Translations under genes and position numbers: made by a program
The notes under the pieces: generated by a model
The model's input: only the letters and a program-made list of their open reading frames with translations
The model's database searches: none
Told to the model about the DNA's origin: nothing
Source of the DNA: a virus
Length of the DNA: 61,410 nucleotides
Virus record (IMG/VR): IMGVR_UViG_3300021425_000037
Location: 1-61,410 of that record
Reading direction: 5' to 3' (one strand)
Shown: piece by piece, positions 1 through 7,486 of the stretch
How positions within the stretch are numbered: the first letter of the stretch is position 1
How the letters are laid out: every line of letters starts with the position of its first letter

Positions 1-1
1 T

Positions 2-97
2 CCTAGTTGGATGTGGCACTATGTTGCACACAAGGATGGCAACTCTAGTGATAGATTAAGTATAGCGTTTGACAGTGTAATCTGTAAAAAGGACTAG
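2..97 (+). CDS. 2OG-Fe(II) oxygenase-like protein, C-terminal end only
   Basis: The window opens inside this gene; only the last 31 codons and the TAG stop are visible. The tail reads PSWMWHYV, then DRLSIAFD. This matches the end of phage 2OG-Fe(II) oxygenases, where a PSW..H segment carries the distal iron His and a following Arg binds 2-oxoglutarate. The same pattern (PSWIYHGV, then NRISLSF) ends the complete gene at 12134-12721. It lies one base upstream of another oxygenase of the same family, so the two may be tandem paralogues. The N-terminal metal ligands are outside the window. Confidence 0.6.
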   Translation, partial: PSWMWHYVAHKDGNSSDRLSIAFDSVICKKD

Positions 98-98
98 A

Positions 99-644
99 AT
101 GAAAGTACACGAATACTACGACTGGAACCATTTAATTACACGTGATCAGCGTTTTGAAATGTGTAAAGGCATTAACGAGCTGATTGCGAAAGGTAATGTA
201 TGGACTAACAGTCCTAAGTATCAAACAAACGTTAATATATTTGGATTACCCACAGAACAGTGGATTAATCTTAAAATGAGCTTTATTTGGAGTTGTTTTG
301 CATTTATGAAGCAAGAACGCCAAATAAAGAATATTCAAAGTTGGAGTTACAGGACGAACTTGAAAGATGCAGAAGATAGAGATACTCTTTGGCATCATCA
401 TAACCATAATCCTGAAACAACTACAGTAAGTGGTGTCTACTACTTACACCTACCCATAGCGGAAGAAAACGATTTAGAAACAGCAGGCACAGAGCTTGCA
501 CCCAACGGCATAGAAGGCGAGTCTTACTATGCAAATTGGCGAACTGGCAACTGGATGATCTTTCCAGGCAAAGTTTGGCACAGACCTGGCATACTTCATA
601 TAGAAGAAGATAGGTTTGTTGTTGCGGCAGACATGGAGTTTTAA
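99..644 (+). CDS. 2OG-Fe(II) oxygenase family protein
   Basis: The product has 181 residues. A WHHHNHN segment followed by SGVYYLHLP, and a later FPGKVWHRP followed by an Arg-containing strand, are the layout of the phage/proteobacterial putative 2OG-Fe(II) oxygenase family (TIGR02466-like). There the histidines hold Fe(II) and the Arg holds 2-oxoglutarate. Such enzymes hydroxylate or demethylate a substrate, which cannot be named here. AAGGA five bases before the ATG is a good ribosome binding site. Two more members of the family lie at the window start and at 12134-12721. Confidence 0.75.
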   Translation: MKVHEYYDWNHLITRDQRFEMCKGINELIAKGNVWTNSPKYQTNVNIFGLPTEQWINLKMSFIWSCFAFMKQERQIKNIQSWSYRTNLKDAEDRDTLWHHHNHNPETTTVSGVYYLHLPIAEENDLETAGTELAPNGIEGESYYANWRTGNWMIFPGKVWHRPGILHIEEDRFVVAADMEF

Positions 645-799
645 TGGGCTATCCCACACAAGGACATATTGCAAAAGACGTAGCAGATATCAAGAAGCAA
701 GTACAAGAGTGCGAGTCTGAAATTGATAGAGTCAAACAACTAGCCGTAAAGAACGGCGAGCTACTAAGAGAAATTTTAAAAATTATAGAACGTGGTTGA
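644..799 (+). CDS. 51-residue coiled-coil protein
   Basis: This short ORF starts at an ATG overlapping the preceding TAA (TAATG), which implies coupled translation. From about residue 12 the product is a continuous heptad-like charged helix (DIKKQV, EIDRVKQLA, LLREILKII), so a small coiled coil is expected. Its TGA stop lies inside the -35 box of the next promoter. No family is recognised. Confidence 0.6.
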   Translation: MGYPTQGHIAKDVADIKKQVQECESEIDRVKQLAVKNGELLREILKIIERG

Positions 800-824
800 C
801 ACACAGATGAAAACCAATTATAAT
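796..824 (+). promoter_or_regulatory. Consensus sigma-70-type promoter upstream of tRNA-Arg
   Basis: TTGACA at 796-801 and TATAAT at 819-824 are separated by exactly 17 bp. Transcription would begin a few bases before the tRNA-Arg at 837. The -35 overlaps the stop codon of the previous gene. Confidence 0.8.
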
Positions 825-836
825 AAATTAAATTAC

Positions 837-913
837 GCGGCTGTAGCTCAGCTGGATAGAGCATTGGTCTACGAAACCAAGGGTCAGGAGTTCGAATCTC
901 TTCAGCCGCGCCA
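837..913 (+). tRNA. tRNA-Arg (anticodon ACG)
   Basis: The sequence folds as a full cloverleaf. GCGGCTG pairs with CAGCCGC, the D-arm is standard, the anticodon loop is CTACGAA (ACG), the T-loop is TTCGAAT, and a genomically encoded CCA ends it. It stands alone behind its own consensus promoter, away from the cluster at 10.7-12.0 kb. Confidence 0.95.
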
Positions 914-939
914 AACAAAGTCTTAAGGAGGACATTAAA

Positions 940-1677
940 ATGGCAAAACGCAGATTTAGAATTGACACTGGTAGATACGGTGGTGAACTTGTAATTGGTA
1001 AAATTAACGCTGACTTCGTAGAGTTTATGCGTGACTATGATGAATCAGATCTTATTGAAACTCTACAAGGGTATGAATGGGAAGACGAAGAAATGGGCAT
1101 CGCTGATGCACCTAAACCTAAAGATGATTTTTATGCTTGGTTTGAATGTGATGACATTGAGCATCTAAACAATGCATACGCTGATGGCGACTGGGTGTAT
1201 ACTGAAGTACCAGGAGATGGATCAGATGACTTTGCATATGATGACGAAATTTCTTTTGAAGCATATCATTTGTATGGCAGAGAGGCATATCATGATGATG
1301 AACTTCCTGAGCCAAGTGATTACTTGTCAGAAGAGGATATTGAAAACATGTTCCCTGTACTTGTATTCCACAGTGGCGAGAAAGGTGGCTTTGCATCTTA
1401 CTTTGTAGAAACTGATGGTGAGGACTTTGATCCTAAGAAACTTGCATTTAGTTCTGTTGAAACTAACGTTTCAGAAATTATCGAAAATGTATATTACGAT
1501 AAAGTAGAACTAGACGCAAACTATGATTACAGCGACACAAACGGCAAAGGTTATTATGCAAGCGTAGGATATATGAATCCTAAGTATCGTGATGATCCGG
1601 CTCAATACACAGACGAGTATCTAGAAGAAGAAGGATACTGGGAAGGTTATGAAGATCATTTATTAGAAGATGACTAA
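940..1677 (+). CDS. Very acidic phage protein of unknown function
   Basis: The product has 245 residues and is not recognised. After a basic N-terminus (MAKRRFRIDTGRYGG), Asp and Glu dominate, with acidic clusters around residues 40-60, 85-125 and the extreme C-terminus (LLEDD). AAGGAGG lies eight bases before the ATG, so strong translation is expected. High acidity is seen in DNA-mimic inhibitors of restriction or nucleoid proteins, but that is only a guess. It follows tRNA-Arg without an obvious terminator and may be read from the same promoter. Confidence 0.8.
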   Translation: MAKRRFRIDTGRYGGELVIGKINADFVEFMRDYDESDLIETLQGYEWEDEEMGIADAPKPKDDFYAWFECDDIEHLNNAYADGDWVYTEVPGDGSDDFAYDDEISFEAYHLYGREAYHDDELPEPSDYLSEEDIENMFPVLVFHSGEKGGFASYFVETDGEDFDPKKLAFSSVETNVSEIIENVYYDKVELDANYDYSDTNGKGYYASVGYMNPKYRDDPAQYTDEYLEEEGYWEGYEDHLLEDD

Positions 1678-1683
1678 TAAATA
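1676..1683 (+). promoter_or_regulatory. T4-type late promoter box AATAAATA
   Basis: AATAAATA overlaps the TAA stop of the acidic protein and lies 21 bp before the ATG at 1705, with AGGAG between. The box matches the TATAAATA late-promoter element of T4-like phages (recognised by gp55) and the GATAAATA boxes before structural genes elsewhere in the window. Confidence 0.5.
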
Positions 1684-1704
1684 CTTCCATAGGAGACTAA
1701 CTTA

Positions 1705-1893
1705 ATGACAGAAAAAGTTTATACTTTTGCAGCAGATGATATTTTTCAAGATATCAAAGATGACCCGGAAAATGTTACAATGACTATTCCGCCAGAAATC
1801 TTAGAAAAAATGGGATGGAAAGAAGGAACTAACCTTAGTATTACATGGAATGATGGTTCCATTACATTAAAAGAAGTAGATGGCAAAGAATAG
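1705..1893 (+). CDS. AbrB/MazE/SpoVT-like DNA-binding protein
   Basis: The product has 62 residues. The core [18 protein letters not shown] followed by TLKEV is the swapped-hairpin AbrB fold, in which a beta strand, the P.E.....GWKEGT turn and a final strand form a dimeric DNA-binding barrel. Such proteins act as transition-state regulators or antitoxins. No toxin gene is adjacent: the next gene, overlapping by 14 bp, is IF-1. A small phage transcription regulator is the likeliest role. Confidence 0.7.
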   Translation: MTEKVYTFAADDIFQDIKDDPENVTMTIPPEILEKMGWKEGTNLSITWNDGSITLKEVDGKE

Positions 1894-2098
1894 CGATCTA
1901 ATTGAATTAGAGGGAGAAATAGTAAAAGTTCTCCCTAATAATACTTTCAAAGTCCAAGTACACAACGGGCATGAAATCACATGTTACACTTCAGGAAAAA
2001 TGCGTCAATTTAAGATAAAAATGATCGTAGGTGACAAGGTAAAGGTAGAAATGAGCCCATATGATCTTTCTAAAGGAAGAATAACTTTCAGATTATAG
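1880..2098 (+). CDS. infA: Translation initiation factor IF-1
   Basis: The product has 72 residues, the usual length of bacterial IF-1, and is similar throughout. It opens [20 protein letters not shown], continues with [15 protein letters not shown], and ends [16 protein letters not shown], the diagnostic IF-1 signature. IF-1 is an S1/OB-fold protein that sits in the A site of the 30S subunit and, with IF-2 and IF-3, sets start-codon selection. The gene overlaps the AbrB-like gene by 14 bp, so the two are probably coupled. A phage copy may maintain or bias initiation during infection; that role is inferred. Confidence 0.95.
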   Translation: MAKNSDLIELEGEIVKVLPNNTFKVQVHNGHEITCYTSGKMRQFKIKMIVGDKVKVEMSPYDLSKGRITFRL

Positions 2099-2099
2099 G

Positions 2100-2128
2100 T
2101 TGACACCTATCTAGCTTGATGCTATAAT
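2100..2128 (+). promoter_or_regulatory. Consensus sigma-70-type promoter with extended -10
   Basis: TTGACA (2100-2105), 17 bp, then TATAAT (2123-2128) preceded by TGC, which is an extended -10. It lies directly after the IF-1 stop and drives the SprT-like gene at 2160. Confidence 0.85.
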
Positions 2129-2159
2129 ATACATATAACTTCAGCAAATCGAGGCACAT

Positions 2160-2594
2160 ATGTTTATTACAGTAACGGGTGGCAAAGAATACCAGCGTAA
2201 GCATGTAGAGAGTATTGTAGGGTTTTGTGTAAAGACTCTAATGCCTCGTATGCGTAAACTTGACATTACAGTAAAGTTATGTAAGACAAAAGATGCTATG
2301 GGTTACTGTTTAGAGACAGATGACAACAGAACCTTTGAAATTGAAATCATGCGCGAACAGAGTCTACGCTCATTATTAGAAACTGTTGCACACGAGATGG
2401 TTCATGTAAAACAGTTTGCTCGAAGAGAATTACATCCTAGTAAAGACGAATGGTATGGCAAAACATACAATCCAAAAAAAGTAAGTTACTGGGATCTTCC
2501 TTGGGAGATTGAAGCACACGGTCGTGAGTGTGGCTTGTTCATCCGTTGGGCTGAAGAAAACGGTTTAGGAGGCAAGTCCTGGACACAACTATAA
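2160..2594 (+). CDS. SprT-like zinc metallopeptidase
   Basis: The product has 144 residues. HEMVH at residues 78-82 is the zincin HExxH motif, and the later WEIEAHGRE supplies the usual third-ligand region of SprT/Spartan-like proteases. Related proteins are common in T4-like oceanic phages. Cellular Spartan proteins digest proteins crosslinked to DNA; the phage target is unknown. The stop codon overlaps the reading frame of the methyltransferase that follows. Confidence 0.8.
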   Translation: MFITVTGGKEYQRKHVESIVGFCVKTLMPRMRKLDITVKLCKTKDAMGYCLETDDNRTFEIEIMREQSLRSLLETVAHEMVHVKQFARRELHPSKDEWYGKTYNPKKVSYWDLPWEIEAHGRECGLFIRWAEENGLGGKSWTQL

Positions 2595-3733
2595 TCCAAT
2601 CTTATTATAATCATATCTGCAATGAATGGGGTGTACAACCTACCTCACCTGTCTATACAGGGTATGAACATGTAGAACAACAATTACAGTCTTATACTAA
2701 AGAACGCTGGTTAGTAGCAAGCGAAGAAGGTAGACAACAGATAGAAGATGAAGTATTCGACATCTATCGAACAGTAAACATTATACCTATTACATACTTT
2801 AGTTTAGAAGGCTGTAAACAAGAACTGAAAGCAATAGGACAAAAGAGTCACAATATTGTTGATGACAAGATTGGTGTAGGTGCTACAGCAGGACAAAACT
2901 TTAGTAGGTTTTGGTTCCCTAATATGCAAGAAGCATACACACGTAAAGACAAAATGGTTAGTATGAGAGCAAGGTTTTACGATGACACACGTTTACGTAG
3001 AGCAATAAGTTTCTGTTACAAATATAGAGACGAAGCAGATAAAAGTGTACTACCTCAAAACATACGTAGAGCATTAGACTTAGTTAGTGGAGGTACTATT
3101 GCTAACTTTAAGCCAATGAACGCTAGAGCCGTGTACGATTACATATGCCCGGCGTTTATGGGTAACGTATTGGACTTTAGTTCAGGCTACGGAGGACGCA
3201 TGTTAGGCGCCCTTACAAGCAATCTAAGGTACCACTACACGGGTATAGACCCTAACACTAAAACATACAACGGACTAGTAGCACTAGGTGAGCTTATGAC
3301 TAGTTTAGGATTAGGCAGTGGATACGAGATGCATCACTTACCTAGCGAACAGTTTATACCAGAGCCGGGATACTACGATGCCGCATTTAGTAGCCCTCCT
3401 TACTTTAATTTAGAAACATATACAGACGAGTCTACACAGTGCATGAACAGTTGTTCTAATTTAGATGAGTGGTTTGCAAACTATGTTACACCTACAATAG
3501 AAATGCTACACACAGCTCTTGCTAAAGATGCTATCTATGCTGTTAATATAGCAGACTACAAAGACGGCAAAGATGAGTTTAAAATTGTAGAGCAATGGAA
3601 ACAAATAAGTGAACAAGTAGGATTTACATATCAAAAGCAAATAGATATGGTGCTGAACGTCCGACCAGGTGTTGGTAATGACAAGGCATCTAACAATTAT
3701 AAGTCAGAAGGAATATATTTGTTCAAAAAATAG
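2579..3733 (+). CDS. SAM-dependent DNA methyltransferase, non-ATG start
   Basis: Motif I is DFSSGYGGRMLGA and the catalytic motif is SPPYF, the arrangement of amino-methylating (N4-cytosine or N6-adenine) DNA methyltransferases. The first in-frame ATG (2924) would remove about 115 codons that are open and look coding (RFWFPN just before it, SYYNHICNEWG near the front). Between the upstream stop at 2552-2554 and 2924 there is no in-frame ATG, GTG or TTG. AGGAGG at 2567-2572 is six bases from a CTG at 2579, chosen here as the start. ATA at 2591 or coupling to SprT are alternatives. The product is about 384 residues. No cognate restriction gene is seen, so self-protection or epigenetic control is possible. 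Confidence 0.75.
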   Translation: MDTTIIQSYYNHICNEWGVQPTSPVYTGYEHVEQQLQSYTKERWLVASEEGRQQIEDEVFDIYRTVNIIPITYFSLEGCKQELKAIGQKSHNIVDDKIGVGATAGQNFSRFWFPNMQEAYTRKDKMVSMRARFYDDTRLRRAISFCYKYRDEADKSVLPQNIRRALDLVSGGTIANFKPMNARAVYDYICPAFMGNVLDFSSGYGGRMLGALTSNLRYHYTGIDPNTKTYNGLVALGELMTSLGLGSGYEMHHLPSEQFIPEPGYYDAAFSSPPYFNLETYTDESTQCMNSCSNLDEWFANYVTPTIEMLHTALAKDAIYAVNIADYKDGKDEFKIVEQWKQISEQVGFTYQKQIDMVLNVRPGVGNDKASNNYKSEGIYLFKK

Positions 3734-3734
3734 G

Positions 3735-3762
3735 TTGACATCTACTGTAAAGATGTTATTAT
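3735..3762 (+). promoter_or_regulatory. Sigma-70-type promoter
   Basis: TTGACA (3735-3740), 16 bp, then TATTAT (3757-3762). It lies immediately after the methyltransferase stop and before the ParB-like gene at 3796. Confidence 0.65.
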
Positions 3763-3795
3763 TAATACATAGGCTAAACAAACAGAGGCACTAAA

Positions 3796-4914
3796 ATGAG
3801 TAACTGGCAAGATTTTAAGTTTCAAGTACAATACATTGAGACAGATAACCTCGCATTTGCACGTAGAGCATTTGCATCATTCAACGGTAAAGGCAAAAAA
3901 CGTCAAAGTGCGTTTTCAAGATTGCGTAACGAAGTTCACGTAGTACGTATTGACAACGATACAACGGATGAACAAGATGTAGCAATCGAACGCAAAGTTA
4001 CTATTGCAGAAAAACACGATTGTTATCCAGTAGAAGAAAAAAGTTCACTAGCACAATATCCAGGAACGTTTACTAACGTTTCTACATTCCGAACACTATC
4101 AGAAGCAGAACTAGAAGTTGCGTGTAACTGGCATAATACATATTTCCATTATGTACCATTGCATGTTAGTTGCTTCTTTATGTTTAGAGACATTGTAAAA
4201 ACATATGATGCTTACAAAAAAGAGCTTACACCAAAGTTATTAGAAGAACTTGCGGCAATGGTGCAGGGCTTGTTTGGCGACTTGCCACAGTACCAAGAAA
4301 GTGTTGCTGAAGCATATCGTAAGTATCACACAACAAAGTATGGCTTCAAAGGTAACTGGCATGATGATGCTTATGCTGTTGCACTACTACAGTTGTACAA
4401 GCGACTAGGTGGTGAAGAATCTATTCCACTTACTTTGCTTGATCGTTTTGAAGACCTAGACACTTACTTCGATCCTGCAATTTTAAACATTGCTAACTTT
4501 AACTTTGAATATCAAGAAGTTCCACGTAGACCAAACCCAATGCGTAACCTAAATGAACTTAATGGTGGTAAGCAAAGTGTTGTGAGTTTGCAAAATAGAA
4601 TTGATACACTTGCAGACAGTCATAAGTGGAAGAAAGCGATACAACGCCTACAAGAGTCTGACTGGTCATTTGATATGTCTCGTTTACCAAAGGTTGAAAT
4701 GGTTCGATTAGGAGACATTTTAATTGACGAAGATATTCAACGTATCTTAGATGCTCCGCATTGTGCAGGCATTATTGATCCTAACAAATTTGACCCAGCA
4801 CTACTACAGTGTCTACAGTGTATTAAAAACTCTAAAGGCGAGTTTATTAGCATTGACGGGCAGCATACGGCTAGTGTACTAGCAGGTTTAATTGTAGCAG
4901 GCTTGCTAGGCTAA
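3796..4914 (+). CDS. ParB/Srx-like domain protein, possibly C-terminally shortened
   Basis: The product has 372 residues. The last 75 resemble the ParB/sulfiredoxin nuclease fold: VEMVRLGDILIDEDIQR is the first strand region, and SIDGQHTASVLAGL corresponds to the DGxHR motif with the usual Arg replaced by Thr. The protein stops about ten residues after this motif, where the fold would normally continue, so the 3' part may be missing. The first 290 residues are not recognised. The following GIY-YIG gene starts at the stop codon (TAATG). Confidence 0.6.
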   Translation: MSNWQDFKFQVQYIETDNLAFARRAFASFNGKGKKRQSAFSRLRNEVHVVRIDNDTTDEQDVAIERKVTIAEKHDCYPVEEKSSLAQYPGTFTNVSTFRTLSEAELEVACNWHNTYFHYVPLHVSCFFMFRDIVKTYDAYKKELTPKLLEELAAMVQGLFGDLPQYQESVAEAYRKYHTTKYGFKGNWHDDAYAVALLQLYKRLGGEESIPLTLLDRFEDLDTYFDPAILNIANFNFEYQEVPRRPNPMRNLNELNGGKQSVVSLQNRIDTLADSHKWKKAIQRLQESDWSFDMSRLPKVEMVRLGDILIDEDIQRILDAPHCAGIIDPNKFDPALLQCLQCIKNSKGEFISIDGQHTASVLAGLIVAGLLG

Positions 4915-5267
4915 TGGACCAGTATTATTTTTATATAGTACAGGGCGATAGAGCCGGCTTTGGTATTGCTCAAGATATGAAGCACCGAAGTCAGCAATAC
5001 TCTAGTCACAGCGGCAGGATTGTAAACTTTCCTTTTGTATTTGCAGGGCATAGGCCACATGCAAAAGCACTTGAAAGAACTATAAAGACTGAACTGTATG
5101 ATGACATCTGGATGATAGAAGATTGGCGTACCGAATGGTTAAACGACAATATCACTATTGAGATGTTAAAAGAACTAGTTGATAGATTAATTACAGAAAG
5201 ACACTATAAACTAGAGTGCATTGCTGTCGATTATGACTTTACAAAAAGGTTGACAACAGGTGCATAG
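4914..5267 (+). CDS. GIY-YIG-like endonuclease
   Basis: The product has 117 residues. YYFYIVQ near the N-terminus, then GIAQDMKHRSQQY, matches the GIY-YIG core: the first strand, then the G.(T/A)...RR..H helix with its catalytic Arg. A Glu in the later helix (ALERTIKTEL) could be the metal ligand. Stand-alone phage GIY-YIG proteins are often homing endonucleases. Its position at the abrupt end of the ParB-like gene is compatible with an insertion. Its stop lies inside the -35 to -10 spacer of the next promoter. Confidence 0.6.
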   Translation: MDQYYFYIVQGDRAGFGIAQDMKHRSQQYSSHSGRIVNFPFVFAGHRPHAKALERTIKTELYDDIWMIEDWRTEWLNDNITIEMLKELVDRLITERHYKLECIAVDYDFTKRLTTGA

Positions 5268-5278
5268 TTTGCTATAAT
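5250..5278 (+). promoter_or_regulatory. Consensus sigma-70-type promoter with extended -10
   Basis: TTGACA (5250-5255), 17 bp, TATAAT (5273-5278) preceded by TGC. It sits inside the 3' end of the GIY-YIG gene and drives 5310 onward. Confidence 0.85.
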
Positions 5279-5309
5279 AGTTTTATTAATTAGGCAAAGA
5301 GAGGCACAT

Positions 5310-6056
5310 ATGTACGTTCAAGCAAAACCAAGTTATTCACGTAACACGTTTAACCATAAGAGTAATGTAAAGGATCGAGTACCATTGCGAACAGTTCCTA
5401 CACAAGAAGCCCTTGCGTATGCTGTAGCGGCACAACGTATCAACGGTTCATATATCAAAGACACTCGCAGGTTCACTGAAAACCCACCGCAATTTTCTAA
5501 TAAAGATATTGTTAAGTTTTCGTTTGCTTCAACGGACAACCCTACGCCTGATGACTTTACTAAGCCTGTACCTACAGAAGCAGACTATGAGCAAGTCGCT
5601 GAAATACAAAAGTGGATGAAGCGTTATGTGATGCTAGGTCTAGGCGAAGTTAATGAATTCAAACGTGATATGATTAACTCTGTATCAGCAGATGTTGTTC
5701 CTGTTAACAACTTAGGTCGTATTGCATTTATTCCTGAATTTGTAAAGCGTGATCAACATGAAACAGGACTTGCAAAAGAGATTCGTGTAGAATATCGTGA
5801 CTCACAATATGTAGGTGAACCCAAAGATGTTGTTGAAGGTGTAATTAAAATCCTTGACAAGCGTTACAGTTCACAATGGGAGAGTTATAACTACACCGCC
5901 GTTATAAACGGCAACCTTGTTAGTTTTATGAACAAGTTTGAACATGCTGTAGGTACAATGAAACGTATCAAAGCAAAAGTAAAGGCACATGGAAAGAACA
6001 AATTGTTTAGTGCAAATGAAACACGTCTTAATTATGTTAAATTATATAAGGTGTAA
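5310..6056 (+). CDS. Phage protein of unknown function, 248 residues
   Basis: No family is recognised. The product is soluble and basic at its C-terminus (RIKAKVKAHGKNK), with no membrane segment or metal motif. It has its own strong promoter and a GAGGCAC leader before the ATG, the same leader seen before SprT (2150s), the ParB-like gene and the HD gene (12770s). It is therefore probably expressed early. Confidence 0.75.
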   Translation: MYVQAKPSYSRNTFNHKSNVKDRVPLRTVPTQEALAYAVAAQRINGSYIKDTRRFTENPPQFSNKDIVKFSFASTDNPTPDDFTKPVPTEADYEQVAEIQKWMKRYVMLGLGEVNEFKRDMINSVSADVVPVNNLGRIAFIPEFVKRDQHETGLAKEIRVEYRDSQYVGEPKDVVEGVIKILDKRYSSQWESYNYTAVINGNLVSFMNKFEHAVGTMKRIKAKVKAHGKNKLFSANETRLNYVKLYKV

Positions 6057-6058
6057 TT

Positions 6059-6277
6059 ATGGAATTTTTTAGTGCAGATCAAAGTTGGTTATTTTTTGCT
6101 TATGCCGTAGGAACTCTATTTGGACTTTACTTTGGATATAATTATGCGGTTCGTGTAGTAACTGAAAAGATCATTGACAGTCTGATCGAAGCAAAAATGT
6201 TGAAGACTGAAGGGCATGGCGATAACATGGAAATTATTCCTTGGACAGAGTGGTGCAATGATCAAACTTCAAAATAA
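6059..6277 (+). CDS. Small single-pass membrane protein
   Basis: The product has 72 residues. One hydrophobic segment near residues 9-28 (LFFAYAVGTLFGLYFGYNYAV) is followed by a charged cytoplasmic-type tail. The last 20 bases overlap the chosen start of the TilS-like gene. Function unknown. Confidence 0.65.
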   Translation: MEFFSADQSWLFFAYAVGTLFGLYFGYNYAVRVVTEKIIDSLIEAKMLKTEGHGDNMEIIPWTEWCNDQTSK

Positions 6278-6869
6278 ACTGCCTTACTACTTGCATGTAG
6301 CATGTTCGGGTGGTGTTGATAGCATGGCCGCTTTAGACTTTTTGTCTAATAACCATCATACTAATATTTTGTTTTTCGATCACCAAACTGAAACTAGCAA
6401 ACAAGCATACAAGTTTGTTGCTTATTATGTTGGTGAAAACAAATTAGGTATTGTATATGGTAAGCCTCGCCATGCAAAAGAGAAGAGTCAAAGTTGGGAG
6501 GAGTATTGGCGCACCGAACGATATCATTTCTTTCATAGCGTAGATGCTCCTGTTGTAACAGCACATCATTTAGATGATTGTGTGGAAACTTGGTTATGGA
6601 GTAGTATGCATGGAAAAGGGAAAATTATTCCTTATCGCAATCGTAATGTTGTGCGTCCTTTTCGCCTTACCCGCAAACGGGATTTAGAACTTTGGTGTAA
6701 TCTTAGAAATGTACCATATATTGAAGATGAGTCTAATGAAGATACACGTTATATGCGTAACTATATTAGACATGAAATGATGCCACATGCACTTCGTGTA
6801 AATCCTGGCATTCATAAAACTATAATGAAGAAGGTAAGAGATGAACATACAACACCAATCACTGTTTGA
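6258..6869 (+). CDS. tilS: TilS-like tRNA(Ile)-lysidine synthetase, catalytic domain only
   Basis: The product has 203 residues. SGGVDS (residues 17-22) is the PP-loop ATP-binding motif of N-type ATP pyrophosphatases. HHLDDCVET and the DESNEDTRYMRNYIRH segment are the TilS signature. TilS converts C34 of the tRNA-Ile CAU anticodon to lysidine, changing it from Met to Ile decoding. Bacterial TilS is usually 300-450 residues; this one ends after the catalytic domain and lacks the C-terminal tRNA-binding domains. The in-frame ATG at 6258 places the PP-loop at the usual distance; an upstream ATG at 6216 lies inside the preceding gene. No tRNA-Ile(CAT) is in this window. Confidence 0.85.
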   Translation: MIKLQNKLPYYLHVACSGGVDSMAALDFLSNNHHTNILFFDHQTETSKQAYKFVAYYVGENKLGIVYGKPRHAKEKSQSWEEYWRTERYHFFHSVDAPVVTAHHLDDCVETWLWSSMHGKGKIIPYRNRNVVRPFRLTRKRDLELWCNLRNVPYIEDESNEDTRYMRNYIRHEMMPHALRVNPGIHKTIMKKVRDEHTTPITV

Positions 6870-7278
6870 TACAATAAAGATAGAAAAACTTTATTCAGAC
6901 AAAGACGGCGTACCAGTAAAGTATGTTTGCACTACAGATCTTAATGCTAGTGACGTGCCTGTTGATGTATTTTATCGTGAAACGCCTCATCCCGAATTTG
7001 GTAATCGTTACTTTGGTTTGTATCATTGCAACATTCGCGATTGTATGATGATTACAAATGCTGATGTAGTAGAGTCACTTGAGTTCGGTATGATTGAACA
7101 TGACGGTAAGTACTATTATAGTCAGTCACACCATGATTACAAAGTTGTAGGTGATAAAATGATCGACGGTGGACGATCATATATTAGAAGTAGCGGTGGA
7201 ACTGTTGCAATGCGTATAAAAAATGGAAAATTTTATATTAAAAAACTAGAGGATATGGTGGAGCATTATGAGCAATGA
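6841..7278 (+). CDS. Phage protein of unknown function, 145 residues
   Basis: No family is recognised. It is a mixed beta-rich soluble protein with a Tyr/His-rich centre (HDGKYYYSQSHHDYK) and a Gly-rich strand toward the end. It overlaps the TilS-like gene by 29 bp and the next gene by 11 bp, so it belongs to the same tightly packed unit. Confidence 0.65.
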   Translation: MNIQHQSLFDTIKIEKLYSDKDGVPVKYVCTTDLNASDVPVDVFYRETPHPEFGNRYFGLYHCNIRDCMMITNADVVESLEFGMIEHDGKYYYSQSHHDYKVVGDKMIDGGRSYIRSSGGTVAMRIKNGKFYIKKLEDMVEHYEQ

Positions 7279-7486
7279 CAGTTATGTAGAATTTGAAGAC
7301 ACTCTAGATGAGGATGATTTTGGTCTAATCGTCTGTGGTAAAACAGGTAGTCTTAAAGGCTTGTTTATTCCTCGTGGTAAGGAAGATGAAGAGATACCTG
7401 AAACTATCTCAGAAATTTGTTTAGCGGTATTTGGTATTGATCCAAATGAAGATGAAAACGACATACTAGGAAAAACTATACACTAA
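7268..7486 (+). CDS. Small acidic protein of unknown function
   Basis: The product has 72 residues and is strongly acidic (FEDTLDEDDFG, EDEEIPE, NEDENDI). The start overlaps the previous gene and the stop shares a base with the next ATG. No family is recognised. Confidence 0.6.
   Translation: MSNDSYVEFEDTLDEDDFGLIVCGKTGSLKGLFIPRGKEDEEIPETISEICLAVFGIDPNEDENDILGKTIH

Noticed and set aside
649-918. Minus-strand ORF of 89 residues opposite the tRNA-Arg region
   Set aside because: Its N-terminal part is the antisense translation of the tRNA, a well-known annotation artefact, and it covers a promoter and the 644-799 gene.
2555-2594. Programmed -1 frameshift fusing SprT to the methyltransferase
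   Set aside because: No X-XXY-YYZ slippery heptamer exists in the short overlap window; a non-ATG restart fits better.
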